A stretch of 64,000 nt of DNA from JAHZMA01 sp965205905 (GCA_965205905.1 CBDBHZ010000010.1:62001-126000); one strand, 5' to 3'. Shown: positions 16,135 to 25,842, counted from the stretch's first letter. Numbers and translations are program-made. The notes: generated by a model not told the origin, from the sequence alone.

Positions 16135-16790
16135 TGGCTTTATCTGTTACCGACAACAACAAACAAATGCGTGAATTATGTGCCAAAGCACCGATGATTC
16201 CTGTGCTGACCATCAATGATATTGCCACTGCCCAACCTTTGGCTGAAGCCCTGATTGCCGGCGGATTGCCACTCTTAGAAGTTACATTACGCACGCCATG
16301 CGCGCTTGACGCCATCAGCATCATGCGTGATATTAAAGGCGGATATGTGGGGGCTGGCACATTAATCAATGCTGAACATGTAAGGCGCGTTAAAGATGCA
16401 GGTGCGGTTTTTGGTGTCTCACCGGGCGCAAGCGATGAATTATTGGAAGCATCGGCGGCATCAGATTTGCCGTTTTTAGCAGGCGCAGCCACTGTTACCG
16501 AAATGATGCGACTGTTCAATTTAGGCTATGATATGCTGAAATTCTTCCCTGCTGAATCATCGGGAGGTATCAGCACTCTTAAATCTGTTGGCGCGGTGTT
16601 GCCCGATTTAAGTTTCTGCCCTACTGGTGGCGTTAATATTAAAAATGCGCCTGATTATCTTGCGCTTAATAATGTGGCTTGTGTTGGTGGCAGTTGGGTA
16701 ACGCCAAATGATTTGATAGAAAACAAGCAATGGGATAAAATCACAGAATTGGCACAACAAGCATCAAAATTAGGCAAAAGTGATGGCTGA
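16134..16790 (+). CDS. eda: 2-keto-3-deoxy-6-phosphogluconate aldolase
   Basis: 218 residues, a normal size for KDPG aldolase. PVLTINDIATAQPLAEAL, LLEVTLRTP with the catalytic Glu, VGAGTLINAEHV, and LKFFPAESSGG with the Schiff-base Lys are all in place, followed by CPTGGVN. It splits KDPG into pyruvate and glyceraldehyde-3-phosphate. Start and stop overlap edd and pgi. A second, KDPGal-type aldolase is encoded at 34636-35238. Confidence 0.97.
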   Translation: MALSVTDNNKQMRELCAKAPMIPVLTINDIATAQPLAEALIAGGLPLLEVTLRTPCALDAISIMRDIKGGYVGAGTLINAEHVRRVKDAGAVFGVSPGASDELLEASAASDLPFLAGAATVTEMMRLFNLGYDMLKFFPAESSGGISTLKSVGAVLPDLSFCPTGGVNIKNAPDYLALNNVACVGGSWVTPNDLIENKQWDKITELAQQASKLGKSDG

Positions 16791-18390
16791 TATTTGGCAA
16801 GATTTGGAGCAAAACCAAAAAACGCATCAGCATCGCCCCATCGTGTCTTTGTTTGATGATGAGTCGCGCCTCACAGCTTTCACTGCTGAAAGTGATGATT
16901 TGCATTTGGATTTTTCAAAAACCAATATTGATAATGATGCCTTGCAATCGCTCATCAAACTGGCTGAACATTGTAACATTGCCGAAAAACGCGATGCCAT
17001 GTTTGCGGGCGATAAGATTAATATCACCGAAAATCGCGCGGTTTTGCACACCGCTTTACGGGCGAATAAAAATGTGGTGCTTAAACTTGATGGTGAGGAT
17101 ATCATCAAGCCCTATCAAAAAACGCTTACCGCGATGCAGGAATTTGTTAGCAAAATCCATGATGGCACAATTACCACTGCCAATCAGCAAAAATTCACCG
17201 ATTGCATCAATATCGGTATTGGTGGCTCGGATTTAGGGCCGTTAATGGCAACCCAAGCCCTTACCCCCTATCATCAGGGTTTGAAATGTCATTTTCTTTC
17301 TAACATTGATGGCGCGGCAATCACCGATTTACTGGCAGGTTTAAATCCGCAAACAACTCTGATTATTATCGCCTCTAAAACGTTCACCACCACCGAAACG
17401 ATGGTCAATGCCAAAACCGCGATTGCGTGGTTAAAATCGGCAATCACACAAGGGGCGGAGAAACATTTGGTGGCAATATCTAGCGCACCTGATAAAACTG
17501 CTGAATTTAACATTGCACCGAATCGCGTCTTTGGTTTTGGTGATTGGGTTGGCGGGCGTTATTCGCTATGGGGTCCGATTGGCTTGCCGATAATGCTTGC
17601 CGTTGGCGTTAAGAATTTCCAAGATTTTTTAACAGGTGGGCAGAGCATGGATAGGCATTTTTGCAATGCTGATTTCAATAAAAACCTCCCAATATTGCTG
17701 GCATTAACGGGCATCTTTCATCGCAATATTTGTGGTTATGCCACCCGTGCAATTTTGCCTTACGACCAACGGTTAGCGCGTCTGCCCGCTTATTTGCAAC
17801 AGCTAGATATGGAAAGCAATGGCAAATCGGTGGATAGAGATGGCAAGCAGGTAACACGCGCATCTGGGGCAGTTATATGGGGCGAGGCAGGCACCAATGG
17901 GCAACATGCTTTTTATCAATTATTGCATCAAGGCACTGATATTATCCCTGCCGAATTTTTAATTGCCAAAAATGGGCACGAGCCTGATTTAAAGCATCAC
18001 CATGATTTGCTGAAAGCGAATTGTTTGGCACAATCGGAAGCCTTAATGATTGGCAGAGACATGGCGCAGGCGATGCAGATTGCCGCAAAGTTGGGCTATG
18101 AGGGCGAGGCACAAAAAATCCAAGCAGCGCATCGCGTGTTTGCCGGCAATCGCCCATCAATCACGCTTTGCTATCCAAAATTAACCCCCTTTGTGCTGGG
18201 GCAGATTATCGCGCTTTACGAACATCGGGTGTTTGTGGAAGGCATGATTTGGAACATCAATTCATACGACCAATGGGGGGTGGAATTGGGCAAGGAACTC
18301 GCCAATATAATTCTGCCAATGTTAGCCGATACTGCCCCCACCGCAAAAGATAACTCCACGATAAATTTATTACAGAGGCTAAAAAATTAG
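16783..18390 (+). CDS. pgi: Glucose-6-phosphate isomerase
   Basis: 535 residues from the ATG at 16783 (a GTG lies one codon upstream). Motifs include IGIGGSDLGP, SKTFTTTETMVNA, FGDWVGGRYSLWGPIGLP, QLDMESNGKSV, GEAGTNGQHAFYQL with the catalytic Glu, and the C-terminal YEHRVFVEGMIWNINSYDQWGVELGK, which carries the conserved Pgi signature and the catalytic Lys. It interconverts F6P and G6P. Placing it in the Entner-Doudoroff operon lets fructose from polyols enter through G6P, and allows GAP to be recycled where gluconeogenic enzymes are present. Confidence 0.97.
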   Translation: MADIWQDLEQNQKTHQHRPIVSLFDDESRLTAFTAESDDLHLDFSKTNIDNDALQSLIKLAEHCNIAEKRDAMFAGDKINITENRAVLHTALRANKNVVLKLDGEDIIKPYQKTLTAMQEFVSKIHDGTITTANQQKFTDCINIGIGGSDLGPLMATQALTPYHQGLKCHFLSNIDGAAITDLLAGLNPQTTLIIIASKTFTTTETMVNAKTAIAWLKSAITQGAEKHLVAISSAPDKTAEFNIAPNRVFGFGDWVGGRYSLWGPIGLPIMLAVGVKNFQDFLTGGQSMDRHFCNADFNKNLPILLALTGIFHRNICGYATRAILPYDQRLARLPAYLQQLDMESNGKSVDRDGKQVTRASGAVIWGEAGTNGQHAFYQLLHQGTDIIPAEFLIAKNGHEPDLKHHHDLLKANCLAQSEALMIGRDMAQAMQIAAKLGYEGEAQKIQAAHRVFAGNRPSITLCYPKLTPFVLGQIIALYEHRVFVEGMIWNINSYDQWGVELGKELANIILPMLADTAPTAKDNSTINLLQRLKN

Positions 18391-18396
18391 CCAAAA

Positions 18397-19245
18397 TTAA
18401 AACGCGAAAGATGGCCCGAACACAAAATTATAGCTATCATCGCCATAAGATACATATTCAAAATTAAGCCCAAAACGTGGCGTAACAGCACCAATATAGC
18501 TGATACTGGTATATGAGGCATCAAGATTCTCATCATCATGATACGCACCCAACGCTATTTTGGTGTTTGCTTTGATGGTATATTCAAGATTGACATGATA
18601 GCCCTCATAGCCTGCTTTAAGGTCTTCGTCATTTTCAATATCGCTATCAGAGAGGTTGCTTTCATAATTAGAACTGATGATGATTTCTATGAGTTCCGTT
18701 GGGTAAAAGGCAAAACCAATATCTAACTCTGCATCTGTTGCCGAACCTTTGGTTTCTGTGGGCGACAAAGTAGAATTGTTAAGATATTCTAGCGTTATAA
18801 CATAGTTGCTATTAATAAGGGCAGGCGCAAGATATAATTTAACGGCATTATTACCTTGCAAAGGGCGAAAATGTTGAAAACCAAGTGCGGCAGAATCATG
18901 TTGCCGTGTTCCTTCATAAATCGCCTTTTGCCCATTGATTGCCCAATATTGTCCTGTATCATATTCTTTTGCTGGCGAGGCAACATTCAGATATGCAAAG
19001 CGCCATTTATTATTTGGATTGATGGTGCGCTTATATTGCCATAAAGACCCATTTAACTCATCTGCAAAATAATTGGCAGTAGTAGGGTTATCATAGGATA
19101 AATCTTTGTATGAAATGGCGGTATAGCTAAATTCGGTTGTTGCTTGTGATGTATTGATATATTGCGCGGAACTGATGCGGACATGGCTAGAAAACACGAT
19201 ACCAATCGTGATGCAAGCTGCGAGTAATTTCATCATATTTTTCAT
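18397..19245 (-). CDS. Secreted beta-rich protein, probable outer-membrane barrel
   Basis: 282 residues. MKNMMKLLAACITIGIVFSS is a signal peptide, with cleavage probably after RISSA near residue 27. The rest alternates polar and hydrophobic residues with many Tyr, Asn and Ser, has aromatic strand ends, and finishes FVFGPSFAF with a C-terminal Phe, the sign of a BAM-inserted barrel. I recognise no specific family. The gene converges on pgi with only 6 bases between the stops. It may be a small porin-like or surface protein. Confidence 0.6.
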   Translation of the reverse strand: MKNMMKLLAACITIGIVFSSHVRISSAQYINTSQATTEFSYTAISYKDLSYDNPTTANYFADELNGSLWQYKRTINPNNKWRFAYLNVASPAKEYDTGQYWAINGQKAIYEGTRQHDSAALGFQHFRPLQGNNAVKLYLAPALINSNYVITLEYLNNSTLSPTETKGSATDAELDIGFAFYPTELIEIIISSNYESNLSDSDIENDEDLKAGYEGYHVNLEYTIKANTKIALGAYHDDENLDASYTSISYIGAVTPRFGLNFEYVSYGDDSYNFVFGPSFAF

Positions 19246-19376
19246 ATTGCTTCTTTCTTCATAATCTCTTTCACGAGAATTAAGATATATGATTTTAGCG
19301 ATGGCGTCAATAATTTATGCGGAGGAGAGTATTTTCACAATAATCAAAAAAAATTAGTGAATCTTACAAAAAAGAC

Positions 19377-19405
19377 TTGACAATAAAAATCGCGTCATTT
19401 ATAGT
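19377..19405 (+). promoter_or_regulatory. Consensus-like promoter upstream of isocitrate lyase
   Basis: A perfect TTGACA (19377-19382), a 17-base spacer and TATAGT (19400-19405). Predicted start near 19412, which would give aceA a leader of about 350 bases holding two short reading frames and two hairpins. Confidence 0.75.
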
Positions 19406-19450
19406 GATTTTAATGGCAAATAACTGCCATTATCTTGAAGGAAATGATTG

Positions 19451-19603
19451 ATGAATCATGATTGCAACATATTAGCCTATCGCCAGCTGACACAGATTTG
19501 TGCCAGTAAAAGCGCGTATGCTATCGATATGTCTGCATCAAAACATTCATTGATTGTGAACAACTCTGTCAAAGTGGCAGTGGTTGTCGTCGCTATTATC
19601 TAG
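19451..19603 (+). CDS. Short leader ORF, 50 residues, upstream of aceA
   Basis: An ATG preceded by GAAGGAAATG (AAGG 9 bases upstream) opens a 50-codon frame ending VAVVVVAII. No family is recognised. The first part is polar with two Cys and the end is hydrophobic. It lies wholly within the predicted aceA leader and its TAG is the start of a hairpin (19600-19645). It could be a genuine small protein or a translated regulatory leader. Confidence 0.4.
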   Translation: MNHDCNILAYRQLTQICASKSAYAIDMSASKHSLIVNNSVKVAVVVVAII

Positions 19604-19645
19604 CAATCCTTACCCATTTAATCATTACAATTAGGATTTTGCTAG
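19600..19645 (+). promoter_or_regulatory. Hairpin in the aceA leader between the two short ORFs
   Basis: CTAGCAATCCT (19600-19610) pairs with AGGATTTTGCTAG (19633-19645) leaving a 2-base bulge. There is no T-run, so it is not a terminator. It spans the stop of the first short ORF and ends right before the ATG of the second, so ribosome position could affect it. Confidence 0.45.
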
Positions 19646-19750
19646 ATGAAATACATCATTTCATATCATTTTTACTGTTTAAACCAAATCACTGTGCGTG
19701 ACTTGCCTCCCCTGTTCGGAGACGGCATCTCATACGCAGTAACCCCATGA
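19646..19750 (+). CDS. Second short leader ORF, 34 residues, ending at the aceA ribosome-binding site
   Basis: ATG at 19646, with AGGA 9 bases upstream, opens a frame starting MKYIISYHFYC and ending GDGISYAVTP. Its TGA (19748-19750) directly precedes the GAGGAG that serves aceA. Part of it overlaps an imperfect hairpin at about 19688-19738 (arms ACTGTGCGT and ACGCAGT). This placement is typical of translational-coupling leaders, but the frame could also be chance. Confidence 0.35.
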   Translation: MKYIISYHFYCLNQITVRDLPPLFGDGISYAVTP

Positions 19751-19765
19751 TGAGGAGTATATATC

Positions 19766-21103
19766 ATGAGTCATTTTTCAAATTACGATAAAAGCCAAGC
19801 CATTAAGGATTTAAAGCTGGAATGGCAAACCGCACCACGTTGGCAGAATGTCAAACGCCCTTACACGGCAGAAGATGTTATCAAAATGCGTGGCTCGGTT
19901 GTGGTTGAACATAGCCTTGCGCGCCGTGCTGCCGATAAATTATGGCATTTATTCAATGGCGGTGCCGAAAAAAAATATGTGAATACGATGGGCACACTGA
20001 CTGGTGGGCAGGCGATGCAACAGGCAAAAGCGGGCATGAAAGCCTTATATCTTTCAGGCTGGCAAGTGGCGGCAGACCAAAACACCGCCAACAGCATGTA
20101 TCCTGACCAATCCTTATACCCCGTTGATTCCGTGCCGAAAGTTATCCGTAGCATCAACAAAACCCTAAAACGCGCTGATGAAATTCAGTGGCAACAGGGT
20201 TTAACAACCAAAGATGACGGCTTTATCGACTATTTTCTGCCAATCATTGCCGATGCCGAAGCAGGCTTTGGCGGTATCTTAAACGCGTATGAGCTGACGA
20301 AACACATGATTGAGGCAGGCACGGGCGGGGTGCATTTTGAAGACCAGCTTTCATCAGCGAAAAAATGCGGTCATATGGGTGGCAAGGTGATTGTGCCAAC
20401 GCGAGAGGCAGTTGAAAAATTGGTTTCCGCACGTTTGGCAGCTGATGTTATGAATGTGCCAACATTGATTATCGCGCGCACCGATGCCAATGCGGCGGCG
20501 TTGATTACATCGGATTCCGACCCGTATGATAGACCGTTTCTAACGGGTGAGCGCACCGAAGAGGGTTTTCATCAGGTGAAAGCAGGGCTTGACCAAGCGA
20601 TTAGTCGTGGGCTGGCTTATGCTCCCTATGCTGATTTGATTTGGTGCGAAACCGCCACGCCAAATCTGGAAGAAGCGCGGATTTTTGCAGAAGCCATTAA
20701 GGCGGAATATCCTAATCAGTTGCTGGCTTATAATTGCTCGCCATCGTTTAATTGGAAGAAATATCTTGATGATAAAACCATCGCGGAATTTCAAGATAGG
20801 TTGGGCGAGATGGGCTATGTGTTTCAATTCATCACTTTGGCGGGCATTCATAATATGTGGTATCACATGTTTGATTTTGCCTATCATTATAGTCGTGGTG
20901 AGGGCATGAAACATTATGTTGAGCGGATACAAACGCCCGAATTAGAGGCGCAATCACGCGGCTATACATTTGCCAAACATCAGCAAGAGGTGGGGGCGCA
21001 ATATTTTGATGCGCTGACCAATATTGTGCAAGGCGCAGATGCTAGCACCACCGCGATGAAAGGTTCTACCGAAGAGGAGCAATTTATCGCCAAAGCATCT
21101 TAA
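19766..21103 (+). CDS. aceA: Isocitrate lyase
   Basis: 445 residues, close to the 434 of the E. coli enzyme. The catalytic signature KKCGHMGGKV lies near residue 208, preceded by ADAEAGFGG, which contributes metal-binding Asp residues, and followed by IARTDANAA. Substrate-binding YNCSPSFNWKK is near 323 and QFITLAGIH near 353. It cleaves isocitrate to glyoxylate and succinate for growth on C2 units and fatty acids. No malate synthase is in the window. The ribosome-binding site is GATGAGGAG. Stand-alone unit with its own promoter and terminator. Confidence 0.97.
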   Translation: MSHFSNYDKSQAIKDLKLEWQTAPRWQNVKRPYTAEDVIKMRGSVVVEHSLARRAADKLWHLFNGGAEKKYVNTMGTLTGGQAMQQAKAGMKALYLSGWQVAADQNTANSMYPDQSLYPVDSVPKVIRSINKTLKRADEIQWQQGLTTKDDGFIDYFLPIIADAEAGFGGILNAYELTKHMIEAGTGGVHFEDQLSSAKKCGHMGGKVIVPTREAVEKLVSARLAADVMNVPTLIIARTDANAAALITSDSDPYDRPFLTGERTEEGFHQVKAGLDQAISRGLAYAPYADLIWCETATPNLEEARIFAEAIKAEYPNQLLAYNCSPSFNWKKYLDDKTIAEFQDRLGEMGYVFQFITLAGIHNMWYHMFDFAYHYSRGEGMKHYVERIQTPELEAQSRGYTFAKHQQEVGAQYFDALTNIVQGADASTTAMKGSTEEEQFIAKAS

Positions 21104-21121
21104 AAGTGTTACTTCCAAACT

Positions 21122-21156
21122 GGCGGTGGTTTTATCCAAAATCACCGCCCTTTTTT
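21122..21156 (+). terminator. Rho-independent terminator of aceA
   Basis: GGCGGTG-G-TTTT pairs with AAAA-T-CACCGCC (12 pairs including one G-U) around a 4-base loop, followed by C and T6. It starts 19 bases after the aceA stop. Confidence 0.9.
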
Positions 21157-21224
21157 CAACCTTTACAACACCACGTCAACACGCTATAGTAACTCTGTAT
21201 ATTACCCATTTTCAGGAGAAAATC

Positions 21225-24200
21225 ATGCGTAACTTAATCATCTTACTCTTACTATCATTCACTCTTACCGCTTGTAGTAGCGATAGTGCGACCAGCGGTG
21301 CCCCTGCCACCAGCAATAACGACGACACGCCCACTGGTTTTGCGGGAAGTGATGAAACAACCATTAACGCGCTTGACATGGTAACAACCGAAACCCCGAA
21401 CGCTACCGTTTTTGATAGCGACACATATCCTACGCTTACTTCTGTTGCTGACGCTACCCCTATAACATTGCCAGCGTTAGCGGTTAGCCTAAACGATGCC
21501 ACTGCCTATATTCGCGAGAATGCGGGTGCTGCTTGGGATATTAACGATAAAAGCAAATTACAAATCAATCAGCAAATCACCCTAACGCGCATCGAAGGCG
21601 CGACTGCTAACATCACATTTAACGCTACCGCTGATTCGGCAACCATAAATTATGGCGATACTGGCTATACGGCAACTGGCACTGTGGATAGAAACACTCT
21701 GTTCGGGCTTGCCTCTGATTATGTAGCGCATATCATCTGGAACGATGACGAAACCAGCCTTGCGGATAGCGAAAAAACAGGCTCATCTAACACTATTCAT
21801 GGCATGGCGATAGCAGGTATCCTCACTGAAGATACCCCCCTTAATGCGCTTATTGGTGCAACCACCTTTACGGGTGCGGGTGCGGGTGTCTATGGCAGTC
21901 TTGATGGTTATGAGGATGTTACCTTTGACGTCACCACTAGGGTTAATTTCACAGATGATATTATAACCATCATCGCGGATAATACAAAGGCGGGAACAAA
22001 AGAGTTAAACAACCTTGATTTCACCGTAACCGATATTGATTATATGGATATAAACGCTATCAACCACAGTTTCACTGATTTAGATGGCATGGCAGGCAGT
22101 CTTGATGCCCGTTTCTATGGCACAGATGCCAACGAATTTGGCGGCACATTCGCCTTCTCAAGCGCAACAAACTACTATTATGGCGCGTTTTATGGCGGTC
22201 AACGTGGCATATTACGCCCAATCGTAGACCTTAACGACTTAACCGAATTTGCCGATTCGGGCAGAAATACCAAAACCATCACCCTCCCCATCGCCTCTTT
22301 GGTGCAAATTACTAAGAATTCTGGGGATAACTTTGTTAGCAGGGATATTTTTTCAGATGGCGTGGCAACACTCACTTATGACGGCTCTGGTAATTTCACG
22401 GCTGATAGTTTTGCAATCTATTTTGACGATTACAAATATGATGTAACCGCTGGCACTGTGGCGAGTGCTGATTCAATCACTGGCACGACGGTTACGGCAA
22501 ACATAGGCGCTGCCCCTAGCGCGCTTAATCTTGATAGAGTTGCTTTCGGCTTTACCGCCAATTACATGGCAAGCATTGATTGGCAAGTGGCTAACAGTTA
22601 CGGCTTTGGCATTACGGGCTTTGAAACCGATACGCCGATAGCAGCTGGCAAAACTGTTTTTACAGGTGAGGGGCAAGGGCGCTATAGCAATGCCGCTGAC
22701 GATATTAACACTCAGTTTACCATCAATGCCACAGTTGATTTTGCCTCATATATGGTAACATTAGAAAGCACAGACACTTGCAGAATTGGCACTTGTCAGC
22801 CACTTACCGACCTCGATTTCAAGGGGGTTTTACACTATGTGGCAGGCGATAATACTTTGTTTGGAACTGATATTGAAACCAAAGGCAATGATAATGACTT
22901 TATCGCGCTTGACGGCACAGAGCTTAACGGCACTGCCGATGCAAAATTTTACGGTGGCAATAGCGAAGAATTGGGCGGCACATTCGACTTCATCAATGCA
23001 ACCAGCAAGGTGGGCTATGTCGGTTGGTTTGGTGGTAAACGCGGTTATGTGATTGAAGATGCAATGCCTGTCCCAACCCCTGACGCACCAAATTTCTCCG
23101 CCAACGTAACAAACTTTACCACAGGGCTTTCTGAAGAAGTTGTTACAGGGCTACCTGTTGCCACGATGGTGCTTATCACCACCGATAGCACTGCCGAAAC
23201 CATCACCAATGAAGTTATTGTGGGTGGCGCAATAAACTATGATTATACTGGCGATGATTTTAATGCTAACAGTTTTAACCTCTATCTGGCTGATAAAATA
23301 TATACAGTTACTGATGGCACTGATGGCGAACTGAACATGGTTAGCTCTGCTGTTAACCTTGATGGCACTGCTGTTGCGGGCGCGTCTCTCAATCTATACC
23401 GAGATTCTTCTTTCGGCTTTACCGCCAATCACATGGCACGGATTGATTTGACTGTAGGCGATACCAAAGGCTATGGCATTGCCGGCTTTGAAACGGCTAG
23501 CACAGGCTCACTTCTTGTTGCTGGTGCAGCTGGCACAACCACATTCACGGGTGAAGGCGCGGGTTACTATAGTGATGATGCTACCCCGACTCTCGTAGAT
23601 TTTAATATCAATGCCACGGTTAATTTTGGCATGCGGATGGTCGATTTAGAAACTGATACAACATGCAAAACTGGCACTGCTTGTTCGGGCAATGATTCAT
23701 TTAAGCATCTCGATTTCATGGCAAGCGCACAATATGATGCAGGCACAAACGGGCTGAATTTTATTGATATTAAAACCAAAGGCACTGATGATAATTACAC
23801 CACCACTGATGGCACAGAGCTTTCAGGCAATGCCATTGCCAAATTCTACGGTTCAGAAACCGATGAATTGGGTGGCACATTCAGCTTTAGCAATTCAAGC
23901 GCAGGCTATGTGGGGTATTTTGGGGGTAAAAGATATGAAATCAATGTCCCCGCTGATGCAACGCCAACCGATAGCCCACTAGCAGAAAATACATTCGGTT
24001 TAACAAGTTTCAATACCTTTTCTGGCGGTAACGAACCACGCCGTAATATCAATTTGGTGAGAATCACCGATAATAGCAACAATAAAGCCATCACGCTTGA
24101 TACAGTAACAGGTGCTATTGTAGGTTTTGGATATGCTAGTAGTGGTTTTGCTAATAGTCCGAACGCTAGCACTGGCACATTACAATTAAAATTTGCTGAT

Positions 24201-25775
24201 AAAGACTATAATTCAGCAGGCACTGTTGGCACGCCGAACACACTCACTGCAAATTCTGTTGACGGCAACGCCAATGTCAATAACTTCATTCTGAATCGTG
24301 GCAGTGCTGTCGATGGTGATATATTCGGCTTTACCGGTGATTATATGGCATTGATAAGTTGGTATGAAGATGATTTGGCGGGCTACACAAGTTACGGCTA
24401 TGGCATTACAGGTTATGAAACTGCCGCCACAAACGCGCTTTTTGCTGATGGTGCTACAGCCGCCGCTAATTTTGCAGGCAAAGGGCAGGGTCGCTATCAA
24501 GATGCAACAGGCGGTGTTAACACTTTCTTTAATATCACTGCCACTGCTAATTTTAGCACACGCACGGTTTCACTTGAAAGCACTGGCACATGCACTGGCA
24601 CAAATTGTGCAGATTTACGCAACGACCTCAATTTTATGGGTAATTTAACATATGATGCAGGCACGAATGAACTTGAAATCGCAATCGCTACCGAAAATGA
24701 TGTGCTCACAGGCACAGCCGATGCTAAATTTTACGGACCAACTATAGATGAATTGGGTGGCACATTCAAATTGAACAATAATTTTGCAGGCTATGCAGGC
24801 TATTTTGGCGGCGAACTTGGTTGGTTTATCAGCACAACAGTGAAACCGCTTACCACCATTACTGATACGATGAGCAACACAATCACTGTGCCAACTACAT
24901 TTGCTAATTATAGCGATGGCTTTGAAAATACTGCTTTGGACGCTGAAAATATTGCTACAGGCACCACCAAAATCATCGCCCTACCCATGAGCAACGCAGT
25001 GCAGACAACCAGAGATGCCACTGCTGAAGCCATTACCAATCATCATTATACAGGTTCAGTCGCTGAAATCACCTATGATGAAGACGGTGATATCATAGGC
25101 ATCGCCACCTATTTTGATGATAAAAAATATGATGGTGAAAAAACATCAAATGACGGTGATGAGCGTCTTTACGCGTCATCAATTGACACTAGCAATACTG
25201 ATGTTGTCACCTCGCTGAGCGCAGATAGACGTGACTCTGTTAATGCTTTTAGTTTTGATGCAAAATATATGGCAAGTATTCGTTGGACACATAATAGTGT
25301 CACTAGAGGGTTTGCTACCACTGGTTTTGAAACCACTAATATTCCAACTGATGCAGGTGCAGTAACATTTACCGGACAAAGTCATGGCAGACATAGTGAT
25401 GCTAATACTACTTATCAGTTGCGTTATTTTTTAGCAACAGCAACAGTTGATTTTAGCAATCCAACAGCGGGTATCGCTTTCAGCACCAGCAACACATGCA
25501 CTAGTGACGAGATTGATAATTGTGGAGGCTTTGATCAATACTATCACCTGAATATGCAAGGCACATTATATTATACCACAAACGAAATCACTGGTGATGT
25601 GAAAACCGCTGGCACTGATTTAAATTTTGACACGGTCGATAATGATGGCACGGAACTATCAGGCACAGCCAATGCCAGATTTTACGGACCAGCAGCCGAA
25701 GAATTAGGCGGCACATTCTCGGTAATCAGTGATAGCGAAAGCTTCACAGGCTTTTTCGGCGCAGAGAAACCATAA
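21225..25775 (+). CDS. Giant surface lipoprotein with five tandem TbpB-like beta-barrel units
   Basis: 1516 residues from the ATG at 21225 (AGGAGA ribosome-binding site); the frame is open 33 codons further upstream without a start signal. MRNLIILLLLSFTLTACSS is a lipoprotein signal with Cys in the lipobox LTAC. The mature part contains five divergent repeats of about 280-315 residues. Each ends in a block like GTADAKFYGPxxDELGGTF, then aromatic residues and GYFGGKR (LGGTF at roughly residues 305, 583, 882, 1177 and 1495). This block is the hallmark of the C-terminal barrel of transferrin-binding-protein-B-like lipoproteins. Each unit also has a GFTANYMASIDW-type strand and a GITGFET strand. 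Units 2-5 each have a closely spaced Cys pair, likely a disulphide; unit 1 lacks it. Ligand unknown; haem, metal or adhesion are possibilities. Confidence 0.8.
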   Translation: MRNLIILLLLSFTLTACSSDSATSGAPATSNNDDTPTGFAGSDETTINALDMVTTETPNATVFDSDTYPTLTSVADATPITLPALAVSLNDATAYIRENAGAAWDINDKSKLQINQQITLTRIEGATANITFNATADSATINYGDTGYTATGTVDRNTLFGLASDYVAHIIWNDDETSLADSEKTGSSNTIHGMAIAGILTEDTPLNALIGATTFTGAGAGVYGSLDGYEDVTFDVTTRVNFTDDIITIIADNTKAGTKELNNLDFTVTDIDYMDINAINHSFTDLDGMAGSLDARFYGTDANEFGGTFAFSSATNYYYGAFYGGQRGILRPIVDLNDLTEFADSGRNTKTITLPIASLVQITKNSGDNFVSRDIFSDGVATLTYDGSGNFTADSFAIYFDDYKYDVTAGTVASADSITGTTVTANIGAAPSALNLDRVAFGFTANYMASIDWQVANSYGFGITGFETDTPIAAGKTVFTGEGQGRYSNAADDINTQFTINATVDFASYMVTLESTDTCRIGTCQPLTDLDFKGVLHYVAGDNTLFGTDIETKGNDNDFIALDGTELNGTADAKFYGGNSEELGGTFDFINATSKVGYVGWFGGKRGYVIEDAMPVPTPDAPNFSANVTNFTTGLSEEVVTGLPVATMVLITTDSTAETITNEVIVGGAINYDYTGDDFNANSFNLYLADKIYTVTDGTDGELNMVSSAVNLDGTAVAGASLNLYRDSSFGFTANHMARIDLTVGDTKGYGIAGFETASTGSLLVAGAAGTTTFTGEGAGYYSDDATPTLVDFNINATVNFGMRMVDLETDTTCKTGTACSGNDSFKHLDFMASAQYDAGTNGLNFIDIKTKGTDDNYTTTDGTELSGNAIAKFYGSETDELGGTFSFSNSSAGYVGYFGGKRYEINVPADATPTDSPLAENTFGLTSFNTFSGGNEPRRNINLVRITDNSNNKAITLDTVTGAIVGFGYASSGFANSPNASTGTLQLKFADKDYNSAGTVGTPNTLTANSVDGNANVNNFILNRGSAVDGDIFGFTGDYMALISWYEDDLAGYTSYGYGITGYETAATNALFADGATAAANFAGKGQGRYQDATGGVNTFFNITATANFSTRTVSLESTGTCTGTNCADLRNDLNFMGNLTYDAGTNELEIAIATENDVLTGTADAKFYGPTIDELGGTFKLNNNFAGYAGYFGGELGWFISTTVKPLTTITDTMSNTITVPTTFANYSDGFENTALDAENIATGTTKIIALPMSNAVQTTRDATAEAITNHHYTGSVAEITYDEDGDIIGIATYFDDKKYDGEKTSNDGDERLYASSIDTSNTDVVTSLSADRRDSVNAFSFDAKYMASIRWTHNSVTRGFATTGFETTNIPTDAGAVTFTGQSHGRHSDANTTYQLRYFLATATVDFSNPTAGIAFSTSNTCTSDEIDNCGGFDQYYHLNMQGTLYYTTNEITGDVKTAGTDLNFDTVDNDGTELSGTANARFYGPAAEELGGTFSVISDSESFTGFFGAEKP

Positions 25776-25783
25776 CAGTTTTA

Positions 25784-25835
25784 TGAGTGGGGCGGGGTTT
25801 TCCGTTGAGGGTTTTTCATGGCCCCTCCCCACTCA
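25784..25835 (+). repeat. GC-rich hairpin after the lipoprotein gene
   Basis: TGAGTGGGGCGGGG (25784-25797) pairs with CCCCTCCCCACTCA (25822-25835) with one mismatch. No T-run follows on either strand. It lies between the lipoprotein stop and repeat island C and may protect the 3' end of the mRNA or belong to the repeat family. Confidence 0.55.
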
Positions 25836-25842
25836 CCTTAAT

